A stretch of 64,000 bases of DNA from Cyanobium sp. M30B3 (GCA_018399015.1 CP073761.1:2914001-2978000); one strand, 5' to 3'; positions 16,034-24,379 are shown, counted from the stretch's first letter. Translations and numbers: made by a program. The notes: generated by a model from the sequence alone, not told the origin.

Positions 16034-17455
16034 CTAAAGAGTCGAGGCGCTTGTTGCGGCGGCATCGCTCGCGCCCTGATCCGGTGGCATCAGGCTGAGA
16101 TCGGGCCCACGGCGGATGATGCGCGATCCGAACCACAGGGCACAGGCAAACAGCACGGCATAGAGCACCGCAAAGGTGCTGAGGCTGGCCAACACTTCCG
16201 CCGCCGGCAGCTGGGATGCGGCATCGGCCGTGCGCAACTCGCCGTACACCGTCCAGGGCTGGCGCCCCACGCAACGCACCACCCAGCCCGCCTCAATCGC
16301 CAGATAGCCGGCCGGGGCAGCCAGGATCCAGCCCCAGGCCAGCCAGGGAAGGGCTTCCAGGGTTGCCGCCGACAGGCCCCGGCGCCACCAGAGCAGCACC
16401 GTGAGCCCCAGCAGCAGGGTGATGGCGATGCCGATGCCGGCCATCAGCCGGAAGGAATAGAAGAGCAGCCCCACCATCCGCGGGCGCTGGTCGGCCGGCC
16501 AGCTGTTGAGGCCGCGCACCTCGCGGCTGAGAGCGGGCCTTCCCTCCAGGATCCAGCTGAAACCACCCGGCACCGCCAGGCTCCAGCGGTTGCGGCCAGC
16601 GGTCTCATCCGGTGCGGCCAGCAGGGTCCAGGCCGGCGAACTGCCGGCAGGTTGGTTGCTCCAGAGTCCCTCGATCGCCGCCAGTTTGGTGGGCTGGTGC
16701 TCGGCCACCTGCAGGGCACTCTCGTGACCGGCCAGCACCTGCAAGGGCGCCACCACCAGCAGGATCACCAGGGCCAGCTTGAGGGAGAAGGCAAAGAAGG
16801 TACGCATCGCCTCCGCCGCTCCCTGGCGGAGCAACCACCAGCAACTCACCGCCGCAATCACCAACATGCTGGTTTCCACGGTGGCCAGGCTCATGTGCAG
16901 CACGCTGCGCAGCATGAACGGGTTGTTGATGGCAGCGAAATAGTTCTGCACGTGGAACTGGCCGTCGGCAAAGGTGCCTCCCGCGGGCGTCTGCAGCCAG
17001 GAATTGGCGCTGAGAATCCAGAACACGGAAAGATTGGCGCCAAAGGCCACCATCACTGTTGAGAGAAAGTGAATCGCTGGCGGTACCCGGCTCCAGCCAA
17101 ACAACATGATCCCCAGGAAGCCAGCCTCCAGCATGAAGGCCATGGCCCCTTCAAATCCCAGCACCGAGCCGAAAAAATCGCCCACGAATTCAGAAAGCGG
17201 CGCCCAGTTGGTGCCGAACTGAAACTCCATCGGCAGCCCCGAGGCCACGCCAATCCCAAAGTTCAACACATACAACCTGGCCCAGAAGCGGGCCTGCCTG
17301 TAATAGAGCGAATTGCGCGTGCGCAGCCAGATTCCCTCCAACACCACTAGGAAGATGGCCAGGCCGGTGGAGAGCACCGGCCAGAGCATGTGAAAGATCG
17401 CCGTGAGCGCGAATTGCAGGCGCGAGAGCACCAGGGTGTTGTCGAGCCAGGTCAT
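16034..17455 (-). CDS. cydA: Cytochrome bd quinol oxidase subunit I
   Basis: 473 residues from ATG 17455 (MTWLDNTLVLSRLQFALTAI). Heme ligands are visible: H22 in the first helix, H187 in VLHMSL, acidic E102 and E110 in GFEGAMAFMLE, and the GRQPW motif. The quinol-binding Q loop (AAIEGLW onward) is short, as in the CIO-like short-loop class rather than the long-loop E. coli bd-I. It oxidises quinol with O2 at high affinity without pumping protons, in thylakoid or plasma membrane. It is divergent from the persulfide dioxygenase gene across 247 bp. Confidence 0.95.
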   Translation of the reverse strand: MTWLDNTLVLSRLQFALTAIFHMLWPVLSTGLAIFLVVLEGIWLRTRNSLYYRQARFWARLYVLNFGIGVASGLPMEFQFGTNWAPLSEFVGDFFGSVLGFEGAMAFMLEAGFLGIMLFGWSRVPPAIHFLSTVMVAFGANLSVFWILSANSWLQTPAGGTFADGQFHVQNYFAAINNPFMLRSVLHMSLATVETSMLVIAAVSCWWLLRQGAAEAMRTFFAFSLKLALVILLVVAPLQVLAGHESALQVAEHQPTKLAAIEGLWSNQPAGSSPAWTLLAAPDETAGRNRWSLAVPGGFSWILEGRPALSREVRGLNSWPADQRPRMVGLLFYSFRLMAGIGIAITLLLGLTVLLWWRRGLSAATLEALPWLAWGWILAAPAGYLAIEAGWVVRCVGRQPWTVYGELRTADAASQLPAAEVLASLSTFAVLYAVLFACALWFGSRIIRRGPDLSLMPPDQGASDAAATSASTL

Positions 17456-17550
17456 CCGCCCATCCGGCCGAGCCGGGTCAAAACCTGCTGAAACCCTGGA
17501 TGGCCTGGCCAGGCCGCGCTGCCAGCCAGGCCGCAATCGAGAAACTCTGT

Positions 17551-17573
17551 TGCAATCACACTAATGTTGTGTG
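17551..17573. promoter_or_regulatory. Candidate operator between cydA and the persulfide dioxygenase gene
   Basis: The imperfect palindrome CACAC-7-GTGTG (17557-17573) lies centrally in the divergent gap. It overlaps TGCAATCACA, found exactly also upstream of the DUF4079-heme pair. The position suits control of both directions. No regulator gene lies next to it. Confidence 0.35.
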
Positions 17574-17647
17574 CGTTTGCCCACCTGGAGGCCCATGCCG
17601 CCAGGTCGCCCGCACTGACGGCGACCACCCGCCCGACCGGCACCAGC

Positions 17648-17677
17648 TTGCCACCCTGCCCTTTATGCGGCTATCGT
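17648..17677 (+). promoter_or_regulatory. Possible sigma-70-type promoter for the persulfide dioxygenase gene
   Basis: TTGCCA and TATCGT, 18 bp apart, precede the ATG by 25 bp. TTTATGCGG between them resembles the end of the psbA element. Weak evidence. Confidence 0.3.
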
Positions 17678-17702
17678 CATAGCAGTTGTATCTGGACCGG
17701 CC

Positions 17703-18854
17703 ATGTCCGCTCCCCTGCCTGCCTCTGACCCGTCGTCCCTTTCCCTGGCTGCCGCCGCTGGCGGCGGTTCCCTCCTGTTCCGCCAGCTCTTCGATGCCGA
17801 CACCGGCACCTACACCTATCTGCTGGTCGACGTGCCCAGCCGCCAGGGCGTGCTGATCGATCCGGTGTTTGAGCAGCACGCCCGCGACCTCTCCCTGATC
17901 ACGGAGCTGGGCGTGGAACTGGTGGCCTGCCTCGACACCCACGCCCATGCCGACCACGTGACCGGCAGCTGGTTGATGCACCAGGCCACCGGCTCCGCCA
18001 TTGCCCTGGCCGCTGCGGCCAACGCCGACAACGTCACCCGCCCCCTCCACCATGGCGACCGGCTGAGCTTTGGCGGCCGCCACCTGCAGGTCCGCAGCAC
18101 CCCTGGCCACACCAATGGCTGCCTCACCTTTGTGCTCGACGACCAGAGCATCGCCTTCACCGGCGACGCCCTGCTGGTGCGCGGCTGCGGCCGCTGCGAC
18201 TTCCAGCAGGGCAATGCCCACACCCTCTGGACCTCGATCACCACGCAGATCTTCAGCCTGCCCGACGCCTGCCTGCTCTACCCCGGCCACGACTACACCG
18301 GCCGCACCATGACCTCGGTGGCAGAAGAAAAAGCCTTCAATCCACGCCTCGGCGGCGCCGCCACCGAGCGCGACTTCGTGGGCCACATGCACAACATGAA
18401 GCTGCCCCACCCCCACAAGATCGCCGAGGCCCTCCCGGGCAACATGCGCTCCGGTCAACCCCGCGACAGCGCTGCCCCTGCAGCCCCCGCCTGGGCGCCG
18501 CTGCAGCGCAGCTATGCCGGACTGCCCGAACTGCCCCCGGCCTGGGTGGCCGAGCACCAGGGCCAGCTCACGATCCTCGATGTGCGCTCCAGCGAGGAGT
18601 TTGCAGGCCCCGACGGCAACGTGGCCGGCAGCCTGCTGATTCCGCTGCCGGAGCTGGAGGCACGCGCCAGCACCATTCCCGCCGATCGCCCCGTGGTGGT
18701 GGTGTGCCATTCCGGCAGCCGCTCCGCCCTCGCCACCCAGCAATTGCTCAAGGCCGGACGCCAGCAGGTGGCCAACCTCCGCGGCGGCCTCAGCCGCTGG
18801 AGCGATGAGGGCTACCCGCTGGAGGGCACCATCGCCGCCAACGCAACCCCCTAA
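17703..18854 (+). CDS. Persulfide dioxygenase (ETHE1-like) fused to rhodanese
   Basis: 383 residues in two domains. Residues 22-245 form a metallo-beta-lactamase-fold dioxygenase with THAHADH (H80, H82, D84, H85), GHTNG (H136), GDALLVRGCGRCD (D155) and PGHDY, the iron site of ETHE1-type persulfide dioxygenases that turn glutathione persulfide into sulfite. Residues 280-375 are a rhodanese domain with active C335 in VVCHSGSRSA, which can move sulfane sulfur to an acceptor. Such fusions are known in bacteria and go with sqr. Cytosolic. It leads a rightward set with a rhodanese, a sulfite-type exporter and OsmC. Confidence 0.93.
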   Translation: MSAPLPASDPSSLSLAAAAGGGSLLFRQLFDADTGTYTYLLVDVPSRQGVLIDPVFEQHARDLSLITELGVELVACLDTHAHADHVTGSWLMHQATGSAIALAAAANADNVTRPLHHGDRLSFGGRHLQVRSTPGHTNGCLTFVLDDQSIAFTGDALLVRGCGRCDFQQGNAHTLWTSITTQIFSLPDACLLYPGHDYTGRTMTSVAEEKAFNPRLGGAATERDFVGHMHNMKLPHPHKIAEALPGNMRSGQPRDSAAPAAPAWAPLQRSYAGLPELPPAWVAEHQGQLTILDVRSSEEFAGPDGNVAGSLLIPLPELEARASTIPADRPVVVVCHSGSRSALATQQLLKAGRQQVANLRGGLSRWSDEGYPLEGTIAANATP

Positions 18855-18863
18855 GCCCATCTC

Positions 18864-18908
18864 AAACCTGAAACCCTCGCAAACCTGAACCCCTCGCAAA
18901 CCTGAAGG
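18864..18908. repeat. 17-bp tandem repeat, about 2.6 copies
   Basis: Unit AAACCTGAACCCCTCGC repeats at 18864, 18881 and partly at 18898, in the 139-bp gap after the dioxygenase gene. The rest of the gap is AT-richer than its surroundings and may hold a promoter for the next gene; no terminator is obvious. Confidence 0.7.
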
Positions 18909-18993
18909 CTGATCCAACACCGCTTCTGATTCTCTTCTCAGCCTCTTTGGTGTTCCTACTTTTGATCACAGTTCCTGCAATCCCCTCTTCCCC

Positions 18994-19536
18994 ATGACCC
19001 ACGCCCACGCCCACGCCCCCGCCCAGCAGCGCATCACCGCCCACGACCTGGCAACCCAGCTCGCCGAGCAGCGCGTCAAGGTGATCGACGTGCGCGAACC
19101 CATGGAATACGCCGCCGGCCACATCGCCGGCAGCCTCAACGTGCCGCTCTCACGCATCACCCAGGCCGACCTGCCCCGCGGACCGCTGGTGCTGGTGTGC
19201 CACAGCGGCAACCGCAGTGCCCAGGCCCTCGCCCAGCTCCTGCGGCACGGCCATCCCCATCCACTCACCGATCTGGAGGGGGGCATCCCCGCCTGGCAGC
19301 AGGCCGGGCTGCCCGTGCGCAAGCTCAAAAACGCCCCCCTGCCGCTGATGCGACAGGTGCAGATCGCCGCCGGCTCCCTGGTTCTCCTGGGCGTGATCCT
19401 CAGCCAGGTGGCGGCGCCAGGCTGGATCTGGTTGAGCGGCTTTGTGGGCGCTGGACTGGTGTTCGCTGGCATCAGCGGCTTCTGCGGCATGGCACGCCTC
19501 CTCGCCGCCATGCCCTGGAACCGGGTGACACTCTGA
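18994..19536 (+). CDS. Rhodanese with C-terminal membrane domain
   Basis: 180 residues. The single rhodanese domain carries active C69 in LVCHSGNRSA and ends with the typical LEGGIPAWQQAGLPV. Then two hydrophobic helices (about 120-160) with the phrases LMRQVQIAAGSLVLLGVIL and FCGMARLLAAMPWN, as in DUF2892-type tails that often follow rhodanese. It would hold sulfur-transfer activity at the membrane. The next gene starts inside its stop (TGATG), so they are translationally coupled. The His-rich N-terminus (MTHAHAHAPA) may bind metal or be neutral. Confidence 0.9.
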   Translation: MTHAHAHAPAQQRITAHDLATQLAEQRVKVIDVREPMEYAAGHIAGSLNVPLSRITQADLPRGPLVLVCHSGNRSAQALAQLLRHGHPHPLTDLEGGIPAWQQAGLPVRKLKNAPLPLMRQVQIAAGSLVLLGVILSQVAAPGWIWLSGFVGAGLVFAGISGFCGMARLLAAMPWNRVTL

Positions 19537-20375
19537 TGCTGACCGCCAGCCTGGCACTGCTCACGGTCGGTGGTGCCCTGATCGGTTTCCTGCTCTCGGT
19601 GCTCGGCGCCGGCGGCTCGATCCTGCTGTTGCCCCTGCTGGTGAGCGGCGCCGCCCTGCCCACCCGCGAGGCGGTGCCCCTCTCGCTGCTGGTGGTGATG
19701 CTGCTGGCCCTCGCCAACCTGGGGCCCTATCTGCGCCGCGGCCAGTTCGCCCCCAGGCCCGCCCTGATCCTGGGGCTGCCCGCCCTGGCCGGCAGCTGGA
19801 TCGGCGGCGGCTGGGTGAAGGCCGGCTACGTCCCCGAACCGCTGCAGCTGGCCGTGTTTGCCGCCGCTGCCCTGCTGGCCTCCTGGCTGCTCACGCGCCG
19901 CCAGGCCATCAGCGGAGCAGGCTCCAGTGATCCGGGCAGCGGCCGCCCCCTGCTGCTCGCCATCCAGGGCGTGCTGGTGGGGCTGCTCACCGGTGTTGCC
20001 GGCGTGGGCGGCGGCTTTGCGATCGTGCCGGCCCTGGTGCTGCTGGCCGGCCTGCCCATGGCCCTGGCCAGCGGCACCAGCCTGCTGCTGATCGCCGTGA
20101 ATGCCCTGGTGGCCCTGGCCGCTCTCGGCCACTGGCCCGCGGCCAGCCTGCCGCTGATGGCACCCCTGCTGCTGGGCGGCGCCATCGGCGCGGCAGCTGG
20201 CCAGCGCCTTGCCCCCCACCTCAACGACCGGCGCCTACGCCAGGGCTTCTCCCTGCTGTTGATCGGCTCGGCCTTGCTCAGTGGCTGGGAGGCCTGGCGC
20301 CGCCATCAGGCCAGCGACCCATCCATCACTCGCGTGCAATCCACCGCACTCCCCCTGACCTCCCGCCATGGCTGA
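19536..20375 (+). CDS. TauE/SafE family exporter (sulfite or sulfur-anion export)
   Basis: 279 residues with about eight helices in two halves. Conserved glycine motifs GFLLSVLGAGGSILLLPLL and LLTGVAGVGGGFAIVPALVL are the family signature at the start of each half. Members export sulfite, sulfoacetate or related anions; here the coupling with rhodanese and persulfide dioxygenase points to sulfite or thiosulfate export. The ATG at 19536 overlaps the rhodanese stop. Its end overlaps the OsmC-like gene by 8 bases. Confidence 0.9.
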   Translation: MLTASLALLTVGGALIGFLLSVLGAGGSILLLPLLVSGAALPTREAVPLSLLVVMLLALANLGPYLRRGQFAPRPALILGLPALAGSWIGGGWVKAGYVPEPLQLAVFAAAALLASWLLTRRQAISGAGSSDPGSGRPLLLAIQGVLVGLLTGVAGVGGGFAIVPALVLLAGLPMALASGTSLLLIAVNALVALAALGHWPAASLPLMAPLLLGGAIGAAAGQRLAPHLNDRRLRQGFSLLLIGSALLSGWEAWRRHQASDPSITRVQSTALPLTSRHG

Positions 20376-20829
20376 TCACAACGAACGACGCTTCCACTTC
20401 CGGCTGCGCAGCAGCCATCCCGCTCCGGATCGGGCCACCGACAACCTGGTGGTGGAGTTCCTCAGCGACAGCGGCCTGTGGGAGCCCCAACAGCTGAGCC
20501 TCTCCATGCCGGGGTTCCGGCTGTATCTGATCTCGCTGCTGCTCTGCCAACACTTCTATCTGGTGGCCAATGCACGCGAGAAGCACATCCCCCTGCAGCA
20601 GGTGGAGGCAGACTTTGTGGTCACCACCAGCAGCGAGTGGATCGTGAGCGCCGTGGAGGGAGACTTCCGCATCAGCCTCGATCCCAGTTCCAGCGATGGC
20701 GAGCGCCAGCTCGCCGATGCCGACGCCATGGCCTACATGCGGGAGCGGATGAAGCTCTGCCCCATCTCCCGCAACCTGCCCGACAGCGTGTCCAAGCGCA
20801 TCGATCTCAGCGAAGAGCGCAGGATGTAG
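20368..20829 (+). CDS. OsmC-like thiol peroxidase-fold protein
   Basis: 153 residues. One cysteine sits in the central helix (LLLCQHFYLVANAREK) and a second in LCPISRNLP, the spacing of the paired redox cysteines of OsmC/Ohr proteins that reduce organic hydroperoxides. Similarity outside these motifs is loose, so confidence is moderate. The start overlaps the exporter by 8 bases, so it belongs to the sulfur operon. A role in handling persulfides or peroxides formed during sulfide oxidation is an inference. Confidence 0.65.
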   Translation: MADHNERRFHFRLRSSHPAPDRATDNLVVEFLSDSGLWEPQQLSLSMPGFRLYLISLLLCQHFYLVANAREKHIPLQQVEADFVVTTSSEWIVSAVEGDFRISLDPSSSDGERQLADADAMAYMRERMKLCPISRNLPDSVSKRIDLSEERRM

Positions 20830-20917
20830 AGCAGGGTCGCTCCGCTCAGGGGACGTTGAACCTGATGGGGTGGCACTCTGGCCCCTGTTAGACGTGCAGC
20901 TTGTTCTGGCCCGGTCA

Positions 20918-22153
20918 TCAAACCGCCTCCGGCCGCAGCACCCGATCAGCCACCAGCCCGCTGAGCCAGGCCCCCAGGGGTGCGGTGGTCACGATGCTGA
21001 GCACGGCCACCGCCAGGATCACTTCACCCGGAGCGGTGGGCAGCCCCGCAGCCTGCATCGCCATCAACGGCACCGCACCGATGGCCGCCTGCACCGTGGC
21101 CTTGGGGATGTAGGCCACGGTCACGAACAGCCGCTCGCCGGCCGTGAGGGGGCTGCCCATCAGGCAGGCCAGAACAGCTCCGCTGCGGGCCACCAGACCG
21201 ATCGCCAGCACCGCCAGCCCTGCCAGGCCGGAGCGCCAGGCCACGGCCAGATCCACCTGGGCGCCCACCAGGGTGAACAGAACAAGCTCGGCGAACACCC
21301 AGATCGAAGCCAGCTTGGCGGCGATCGGCTGGGCCAGGTTGGGGCGCAGTTCCAGCAGCAGCACCCCCAGGGCCATCGCTGCCACCAGGCCGGTGAACGG
21401 CACCAGGGTGCTGATGCTGCCCTGCAGGCGCAGCAGCAGCAGCGAGAGGGCCAGGATCAACAACACCTGGCGGTTGGCGTTGGGCCGGGAGCGCTCGATC
21501 CAGCGGATCAGCAGCCAGCCCAGGGCTGCTCCAGCGGCGATGCCCAGCAGCAGCCCCAGCGGCAACCGCAGCAGCTGGGCCGGAAGGTCGATGTTCCCGG
21601 CGGCAAGCAGTCCCAGCAGGGCTCCATTCACCACGATCACGGCGATGTCATCGAGGGAGGCGGCCGCCATCACCATCTGCGGGATGGCTTTGCCGGTGCC
21701 GCGCCGCTCCTCGATCAGCCGCAGCATCAGCGGCACCACCACCGCCGGCGAGACAGCAGCGATCACCGAGCCCAGCAGGCCCGCCTCCAACCAGCTCAGG
21801 CCCAACAACGGCTGCGCCACCAGCGAAATCGTGCCTCCCTCTAGCGCCGCAGGGATCCAGGCCAGCAGCAGCACGCGCTTGCCCACCTGCTGCAGCGTCT
21901 TGAGGTTGAGCCCAAAGCCCACCCGCAGCAGGATCACCACCAGCGCCATCTGGCGCAGATCAGCGCTGAGGGCCAGCAGCCTGGGGTCGATCAGCCCCAG
22001 ACCCGATTGACCCAGCAGTAGGCCCACGCCAAGCATCCCGATCAGCCCCGGCACGCCCAACCGGCGAAACAGGCCATCGGCCAGCAGGCCCAGGATCAGC
22101 AGCTCAGCCAGGCCAAACCAGCTCACGGGCACGCTCCAGTCGCCAGGCACCAT
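20918..22153 (-). CDS. Cation:proton antiporter (CPA family)
   Basis: 411 residues from ATG 22153, eleven to thirteen hydrophobic helices. Recognisable are LGVPGLIGMLGVGLLLGQSG near the N-terminus, GSVIAAVSPAVVVPLM and SLDDIAVIVV, where the Asp pair replaces the usual ND/DD ion site. It exchanges Na+ or K+ for protons across a membrane. No C-terminal TrkA domain is present, in keeping with shorter CPA1 or Kef-like members. It converges with the OsmC-like gene across 88 bp. Confidence 0.88.
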   Translation of the reverse strand: MVPGDWSVPVSWFGLAELLILGLLADGLFRRLGVPGLIGMLGVGLLLGQSGLGLIDPRLLALSADLRQMALVVILLRVGFGLNLKTLQQVGKRVLLLAWIPAALEGGTISLVAQPLLGLSWLEAGLLGSVIAAVSPAVVVPLMLRLIEERRGTGKAIPQMVMAAASLDDIAVIVVNGALLGLLAAGNIDLPAQLLRLPLGLLLGIAAGAALGWLLIRWIERSRPNANRQVLLILALSLLLLRLQGSISTLVPFTGLVAAMALGVLLLELRPNLAQPIAAKLASIWVFAELVLFTLVGAQVDLAVAWRSGLAGLAVLAIGLVARSGAVLACLMGSPLTAGERLFVTVAYIPKATVQAAIGAVPLMAMQAAGLPTAPGEVILAVAVLSIVTTAPLGAWLSGLVADRVLRPEAV

Positions 22154-22286
22154 CGTGCAGCGAGCAAGAGCGCTCGGCACTCATCTGCGCTCAGCAGCCA
22201 ATGCACACGCCCTGACTGCGGTTGGACGGGTCTTTTCCGGAAGGTGCAGCACGAGAGTGCGGCTGTGGATCCAACCAGGCGTCTGC

Positions 22287-22392
22287 AGTGGAACGCCGCA
22301 CCCTCTGGGTGGTGCTGGTGATCAACGCCGCCATGGCTGTGGTGGAGCTGGTCTTTGGGCTGTGGGCGGGGGAGAGGGCTGCCCACGACTAA
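22287..22392 (+). pseudogene. Remnant of a cation diffusion facilitator, first membrane helix only
   Basis: From GTG 22287 the frame reads VERRTLWVVLVINAAMAVVE and LVFGLWAGERAAHD, then stops. This is the beginning of CDF (ZitB/CzcD-like) transporters, which continue for about 250 more residues. Only the first helix and part of the loop survive. Its end overlaps the 3' end of the AraC gene on the other strand by about 70 bp, so the AraC insertion or a deletion probably removed the rest. Confidence 0.6.
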
Positions 22393-23434
22393 CCGCCATA
22401 TCGCACACCTGTACCAGCACGGTCCCCCCGCCGCTGGCGCGCCTGGCGGCGCTGGGGGTGAGGCCAAAGCGCTTCCTGAAGTCGCTGCTGAACAGCCCCA
22501 TGTGCCGGTAGCCGCAGGCCAGGGCGATCGCCCGAATCGAGCAGCTCCGCCCGCCCTGCTCCAGCTGCGCCAGGGCCTGCTCCAGCCGTTGCCCGCGGAT
22601 CCACTGGCGCGGCGTGCAATCCAGCCGCTGGCGGAAGGCGTACTGCAGGGCGCGTTTGGAGTAGTGGCTTCTGGCCTCCAGGTCGCTCAGGCGCAGGGGC
22701 TCATCGAGATTGGCGCGGATGTAGTCGATCAGCTCGTCAAAGCTGCTGCCTGCTGCCCGTCCATGGATACGCCCGCGGTCGACCGCGGTTTCCTCCAGCA
22801 GCTGGGGCTGCAGCCAGCTCACCACCATCCGCAGCAGCACGTCATCCAGGCCCAGCCGTGCCGGCAGGGCGGGATGGCAGCCGAGGCAGGCATCCAGGTG
22901 CTGCATCAGTGCATGCAGCTGCCGGGCCTGCAGGCCGCTGAGTTCGCGGGCCTGGAAGTGGCGGAACTGCTCCGCAGTCGCGGACGAAGACGCGTGGGCG
23001 TCAGCGTTGCCGGCCATCGCCGCCACCGCACGGGCCAGATCTGCAGGCTGCAGGGTCACGACGGCCGAGCTGGACCCACCACTGACGTCAATCGGCCCAG
23101 AAGGCAGCAGCAAGCCGCAGCCCGCCCGATTGGCCAAGACCCATTCCGGCGTGCGGGCGAACCGGCACCCCGAGAAGCCCACCGCCAGATGCACGCTCGC
23201 TGTGGGTTCGAGGATCAACTGAACCGGCGCGCTCGCATAGGACATCAGCCGCAGCCGGTTGATCTGCAGCAGGCCGATCTCCTGATAGAACTCCCGCTCA
23301 GCCACCAACGGGCGGAACTGCAGCAAGGGGACCATCGGCGCCATCGCCGCAAAGGCCTCAGCCGCATCCGCCAGCACCCGGTGCTCGAGGTGCGTCAGCC
23401 CTGGCCTCAGCCGACCAGGGCGGCCATCAGCCAT
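22322..23434 (-). CDS. AraC family transcriptional regulator
   Basis: 370 residues. The last third holds two helix-turn-helix units: LSDLEARSHYSKRALQYAFRQ and the AraC signature around IALACGYRHMGLFSSDFRKRFG. The N-terminal 220 residues form an effector domain like the AraC_binding_2 group (YQEIGLLQINRLRLMSYASAP). The ligand is unknown. The C-terminal 35 residues after GLTPSAAR are Pro/Gln-rich and coincide with the CDF remnant on the other strand, so they may be an added tail. The start overlaps the small upstream gene by 8 bases. Confidence 0.88.
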   Translation of the reverse strand: MADGRPGRLRPGLTHLEHRVLADAAEAFAAMAPMVPLLQFRPLVAEREFYQEIGLLQINRLRLMSYASAPVQLILEPTASVHLAVGFSGCRFARTPEWVLANRAGCGLLLPSGPIDVSGGSSSAVVTLQPADLARAVAAMAGNADAHASSSATAEQFRHFQARELSGLQARQLHALMQHLDACLGCHPALPARLGLDDVLLRMVVSWLQPQLLEETAVDRGRIHGRAAGSSFDELIDYIRANLDEPLRLSDLEARSHYSKRALQYAFRQRLDCTPRQWIRGQRLEQALAQLEQGGRSCSIRAIALACGYRHMGLFSSDFRKRFGLTPSAARRASGGGTVLVQVCDMAVSRGQPSPPPTAQRPAPPQPWRR

Positions 23435-23657
23435 GACATCCCTGCTGGCCGTGCTCTGCGGTGATCGCCCGCTCCTGCAGAACAGCCGCGAGAGTGGAGA
23501 GTGAACAACCTTCCCTGAGGTTGCGCTGCATCAGGTGTTCAGCAACAACAAGGGGAAGGGTGATCGTGATGCGCCGCGGCTTTCGCAGTCGCTTTGGCAA
23601 TAGGTATTTCAGCGGCCTCTGATCATCGCCAGAGGTAGCGCGGGCTACTGAACCCAT
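23427..23657 (-). CDS. Small ribbon-helix-helix-like protein
   Basis: 76 residues; the middle reads KPRRITITLPLVVAEHLMQR, then EGCSLSTLAAVLQE. A beta strand of alternating residues (ITITLP) followed by two helices with SLSTLA is the CopG/MetJ ribbon-helix-helix pattern found in small repressors and antitoxins. The real start may lie inside, near the KRLRKPRR stretch. It overlaps the AraC gene start and would be cotranscribed. No toxin partner is visible. Confidence 0.55.
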   Translation of the reverse strand: MGSVARATSGDDQRPLKYLLPKRLRKPRRITITLPLVVAEHLMQRNLREGCSLSTLAAVLQERAITAEHGQQGCHG

Positions 23658-23850
23658 CCATGGGAGCTGCAGGGGGATTACACAGGATTATCAGCGGCTC
23701 GCTAGACGCAACGGGCCGAAGACAAATGGCCACCACAAGAGTTCGCACTTCTTTGCGCTTGCGCTACAACCCAATGCAAACCTGGAAAGCAGGAAAAACC
23801 CATCACAATGCGAAGGTCACCCGTTACCCTGCCCGCTGGCAGGCATAGCC

Positions 23851-24045
23851 ATGGGACCTGAAGCGGCCCCTGCTGATCTGGCGCGCCTACTCCGTCGTTT
23901 TGCGCTGCAGATCAACCCTGAGGTGCTGGAGGACCTGCGCCGCCGCAGCTCGGCATCCGGCCGCAGCATCGACGAACTGGCCCTGGAGTTGATCGATCGG
24001 GCCCTGCAGCAGGACAGCGGTGCTGCAGCCCGTCACCCGGGCTGA
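23851..24045 (+). CDS. Small Arc/FitA-type ribbon-helix-helix-like protein
   Basis: 64 residues from ATG 23851: ALQINPEVLEDLRRRSSASG and RSIDELALELIDRAL suit one strand and two helices of an Arc/FitA-type repressor. A CCTGCC/GGCAGG hairpin ends 7 bases before the start and may mask it. It is divergent from the other small RHH gene across 193 bp. No toxin follows, so it may be an orphan antitoxin or regulator. Confidence 0.45.
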   Translation: MGPEAAPADLARLLRRFALQINPEVLEDLRRRSSASGRSIDELALELIDRALQQDSGAAARHPG

Positions 24046-24379
24046 GCGTGCGCTCCCATCAGCCCGGGGCGTCGGTGATCACCCTGATGGTGCCGTGCTC
24101 CTCGGTGTCGTAGCAGGAGAAGATCCGGCCTTCTGCCGGGCTATCGTGGCGTGTAGCTGGCGGATGGTGGCCGGATCGAGGGGCGCCAGGCCCCAGCAGC
24201 CCTGCGAGATCCTCCGGGCAGGGGTCCGGGGAGCCATGCAGGCGTGCCTTAAAGCGTGCCTGCTTTGGCCCCAAACGGGCCTTCCCGTGCCTCATCGGCG
24301 CCTGAACCACGGAAGCGCCGGAGGAGGAGCCGGAGGGGGCTTCCTCGCAAAAACCCTTGCGCCGAAAGGGATCTGGGGA
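24046..24379. other. 334-bp stretch without a supported gene
   Basis: Nothing firm. A minus-strand frame ending at 24059 contains IFSCYDTEEHGTIRVITDA, which looks like the end of a short phage or plasmid-type hypothetical protein, but its front is not coherent. Confidence 0.5.

Noticed and set aside
18864-18908. Tandem repeat as a possible CRISPR array
   Set aside because: Units are directly adjacent, 17 bp long, without spacers, and no cas genes are present.
23660-23848. Plus-strand 62-residue frame before the small RHH gene
   Set aside because: Arg/Thr-rich, no motif, lies in the promoter gap of two small genes.
24059-24310. Minus-strand frame ending CYDTEEHGTIRVITDAPG
   Set aside because: The last 20 residues resemble a short hypothetical protein, but the rest does not; too little to call a gene.
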